Shown piece after piece: positions 62,801 to 64,000 of a stretch of 64,000 nucleotides of DNA. The first letter of the stretch is position 1. The number at the start of each line of letters is the position of its first letter. The translations under genes were made by a program, and so were the position numbers. Source of the stretch: Caenorhabditis remanei (Eukaryota; Nematoda; Chromadorea; Rhabditida; Rhabditidae); the NCBI RefSeq assembly GCF_010183535.1, contig NC_071331.1:14136001-14200000 (forward strand). The letters run 5' to 3'. The notes beneath the pieces are model-generated. The model saw nothing but the letters and a program-made list of their open reading frames with translations. It did no database searches and was not told the origin of the DNA.

Positions 62801-64000
62801 CCTCCTCATTCAGCAAAAACAGATACTGGATCAAGGCATAGCAGTGGATCATCAGCTCACTCTCAATTTGGCTTCAATACTCCTTCGATTTCTGGATTCA
62901 AAATATTCTTTGATAAGGCGAAAACAGCAACAGAAACACTTGTCAAAGAGATAAAAGATGAAGTTTATTTGCCAGAGCAGGAGAAAGAGAAAATAGAAAC
63001 AACAAAAGTAGAAACAGAACCAAGTGGAGAATTGACTTCAGAAGAACTGGAGCATATTAGAAAAGTCAATGAAATGGCTCAGTTTGATGAACCAAATCAG
63101 CCGGTGGCTCCAGTCCAAGAACGTCGAAAATCAAGTGTTGTTAGTGGAATAAAGAACATATTCGGAGTTGGAAAACCTGAAGAACCGGAATTGACTGAGC
63201 ACGAGAAGGATCATATCAGGAGAATGTCACTGTTAGCTGATAAGTTGAATGAAGAATTTGAAGTAGTGGATGAACAATTAAAACCAAAAACACCGAAAGG
63301 ATTCGGGTTGAAGAGCTTTTTCGGAAAAGCAACTCAATCTGTTATGCAAGCTACGGATACTGTGATGAAGAATGTACAACAACATAAACAAAAACAATCA
63401 CTTGGAGGATTGACACAAGAAGAACTTGATCAAATAGCTAATGCAGCTGAAAGTGCACAACAAGAAGCAATAAAAGAAGTTACGCAGGAAGAATTGGACC
63501 ATATTGCTAGGATTGCGGCAATGGCTGCTGAGGATTTCAAGTATCCAGAACAGAGCATGGAACCAGTATTATCTAAAGCAGAAAAATATCATATTGCTAG
63601 AATAGCGGCAATGGCAGCTGAAGATTTTGAAGAACCTCTTCGAACACCACAACCAAAAATCATCCTTCCATCACCGATAGCTTTGGAGAAAGCAGAACTC
63701 ACTCAGGAAGAACAAGATCACATTGCAATGATTGCAGCAATGGCTGCTGAAGATTCTACATCACCTTATCCACTCGACCAAACTCAAATGATTCCACACT
63801 CACGGGAACCTGAAATAACTGAAGAGGAAAGAGAGCACATTGCAAGAATTGCAGCAATGGCTGCTGAAGATTTCAATTCATCGATTCCTGTTGAACAGTC
63901 TGTTCAAGTCTCATCTGAACCAGTATTGACGGAAGAAGAACAACGACACATTGAAAGAGTTGCTGCAATGGCGGCTGATGATTTCCATGCTCCGGCATTT
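23882..64000 (+). CDS. cla-1: Clarinet long form (active-zone scaffold), 5' part
   Basis: Exons 23882-23907, 23958-24039, 24298-24523, 24574-24705, 24754-24923, 25078-25322, 25371-25477, 25523-59884, 59966-60078, 62024-62230, 62278-62430, and 62482 past the window end. Clarinet clusters synaptic vesicles and calcium channels at nematode active zones; its long isoform is known for a huge repetitive region before C-terminal PDZ and C2 domains, which would lie downstream of this window. Here the N-terminus begins MSSWFSYFGFSKG, then LSPEQQSLIQDVLRRAENS, resembling the first helix of RIM/rabphilin Rab-binding domains. Exon 8 alone encodes about 11,450 codons as assembled, dominated by the 93-residue array. 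Frame changes across the N gap, which is a placeholder. The intron 62231-62277 has a GC donor. Identity rests on synteny, repeat architecture and recall, not a database search. Confidence 0.82.
36892..40745 (+). repeat. cla-1: Identical blocks on both sides of the assembly gap
   Basis: 36892-38764 and 38873-40745 (offset 1981 bp) matched at every position I compared, including rare variants: EEDISSATSG, EEPISEKK, TVGEPV and HIARNQS. The left copy ends at the gap edge; the right copy starts there. Either a recent seven-unit duplication or two overlapping contig ends placed side by side. Confidence 0.85.
38773..38872. other. Assembly gap (100 N)
   Basis: Exactly 100 unknown bases, the usual placeholder. 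The reading frame of cla-1 exon 8 differs by one between its two sides. If the sides are truly separate, the 279-bp period predicts about 72 + 279k missing bases. The last bases before the gap (GAAGCGGAGATC) differ from the unit consensus GAAGAGGACAGATC, as expected at a poor contig end. Confidence 0.98.
44900..47690 (+). repeat. cla-1: Five-unit higher-order repeat, two copies
   Basis: Five consecutive units (1395 bp) from about 44900 to 46295 recur directly as about 46295 to 47690. Markers shared in the same order: EKKKPELTQ, FEKLFDQEA, AYKRSSPL with EEINHIAW, then two SSATSG/DQEA units. Shows recent segmental copying inside the array. Confidence 0.8.
55790..56650 (+). repeat. cla-1: Short degenerate helix repeats, HIxRIAxMA type
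   Basis: At least eight copies, spaced about 35 residues, of a shorter relative of the array core: LT(Q/E)EE..HI.RIAAMA..DF, for example LTQEEKDHIARITELA and LTEEEQRHIERVAAMA. Coded within exon 8 after the array. The linkers between helices differ from the 93-residue array linkers. Confidence 0.85.
56930..59200 (+). repeat. cla-1: Diverged single copies of the array unit
   Basis: Separated, heavily diverged copies of unit pieces: GADIEKSFDQEFGYGRSSP (about 56960), DRSSATSGADTEKSFDED (57365), LTQEELDHIAQIQSLAEQSS (57490), LTQEELDHIAKIQEMA (57925), LTQEELDHIAMVQRMAEQ (58503), SSATSGADIERSFDG (58828), LTEEELKHIAEVLRKAEASS (59125). These look like ancestral copies that were not homogenised. Confidence 0.85.
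60351..60590. repeat. GC-tipped inverted repeat (foldback element)
   Basis: Perfect 21-bp terminal arms at 60351-60371 and 60563-60583 built from GGCCCGG/GGTCGGTCCGG, with extra GGGCCGG copies to 60590. The interior is A/T-rich and partly self-complementary. Same family look as 16643-16904. Confidence 0.85.
60798..61943. repeat. 1.15-kb foldback transposon-like element
   Basis: Near-complete inverted repeat: arms 60798-61293 and 61449-61943 around a loop of about 155 bp. Ends are CATGGGAATGACCC and its complement. TGA flanks both sides (60795-60797 and 61944-61946), a likely 3-bp target duplication. Arms differ by scattered substitutions and small indels. No protein-coding capacity. Transcribed as cla-1 intron RNA it would fold into a hairpin of about 490 bp. 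Confidence 0.92.
62482..64000 (+). repeat. cla-1: Further helix repeats in the last cla-1 exon seen
   Basis: Coding sequence with recurring core motifs: ISEAEKEHIQNILEKAES, LTSEELEHIRKVNEMA, LTEHEKDHIRRMSLLA, LTQEELDQIANAAE, VTQEELDHIARIAAMAAEDF and others, plus amphipathic GFGLKSFFGKA segments. The final 400 bp closely repeats the exon-8 stretch at about 55810-56100. Confidence 0.85.

Overview
This is nuclear DNA from a nematode, almost certainly a Caenorhabditis species. Protein-coding genes are broken by short introns with TTTTCAG-type acceptors, several start codons sit directly behind such acceptors (spliced-leader style), and the gene order nprl-2 / ima-3 / cec-4 / cec-5 / nol-10 / cla-1 matches what I recall of C. 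elegans chromosome IV. I cannot tell from sequence alone whether it is C. elegans itself or a relative. A 100-N assembly gap lies at 38773-38872.

Layout. 1-487 is the end of a PIG-F-like GPI-anchor gene, followed after only 3 nt by nprl-2 (GATOR1 subunit). ima-3 (importin alpha) is convergent with it. A small secreted protein with two LDL-receptor class A modules (5619-6202) and a C-type lectin with a long acidic tail carrying Glu-Gly-Ser-Gly motifs (6717-10373) follow on the plus strand. A Tudor gene is best modelled on the minus strand from 14632 to 10796; the plus-strand chromodomain gene cec-4 lies wholly inside its large intron. The cec-4 frame carries an in-frame TAA in front of an otherwise open, conserved-looking tail. 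cec-5 (14971-16499, minus) lies just upstream of the Tudor gene and may share an operon with it. nol-10 (17458-20171) encodes a nucleolar ribosome-biogenesis factor.

From 23882 to beyond the window end runs what I identify as the long form of cla-1 (Clarinet, presynaptic active zone). Its eighth exon is about 34 kb as assembled and contains about 102 tandem copies of a 279-bp (93-residue) unit, with higher-order repeats, one 36-bp in-frame deletion, and the assembly gap. Diverged relatives of the unit's helix-like core (ELTQEEIDHIARI...) recur upstream and downstream. The PDZ and C2 end expected of Clarinet is outside the window.

Non-coding structure includes a 1.15-kb foldback element in a cla-1 intron, two GC-tipped inverted repeats of one family, a 200-bp foldback downstream of nol-10, a perfect 36-bp palindrome between cec-5 and nol-10, a degenerate tRNA-like relic, and about 2.4 kb of pyrimidine-rich DNA upstream of cla-1. 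The strongest points for follow-up are the repeat array and its likely mis-assembled gap, the exon-8/exon-12 block duplication, the nested cec-4, and the cec-4 stop codon.
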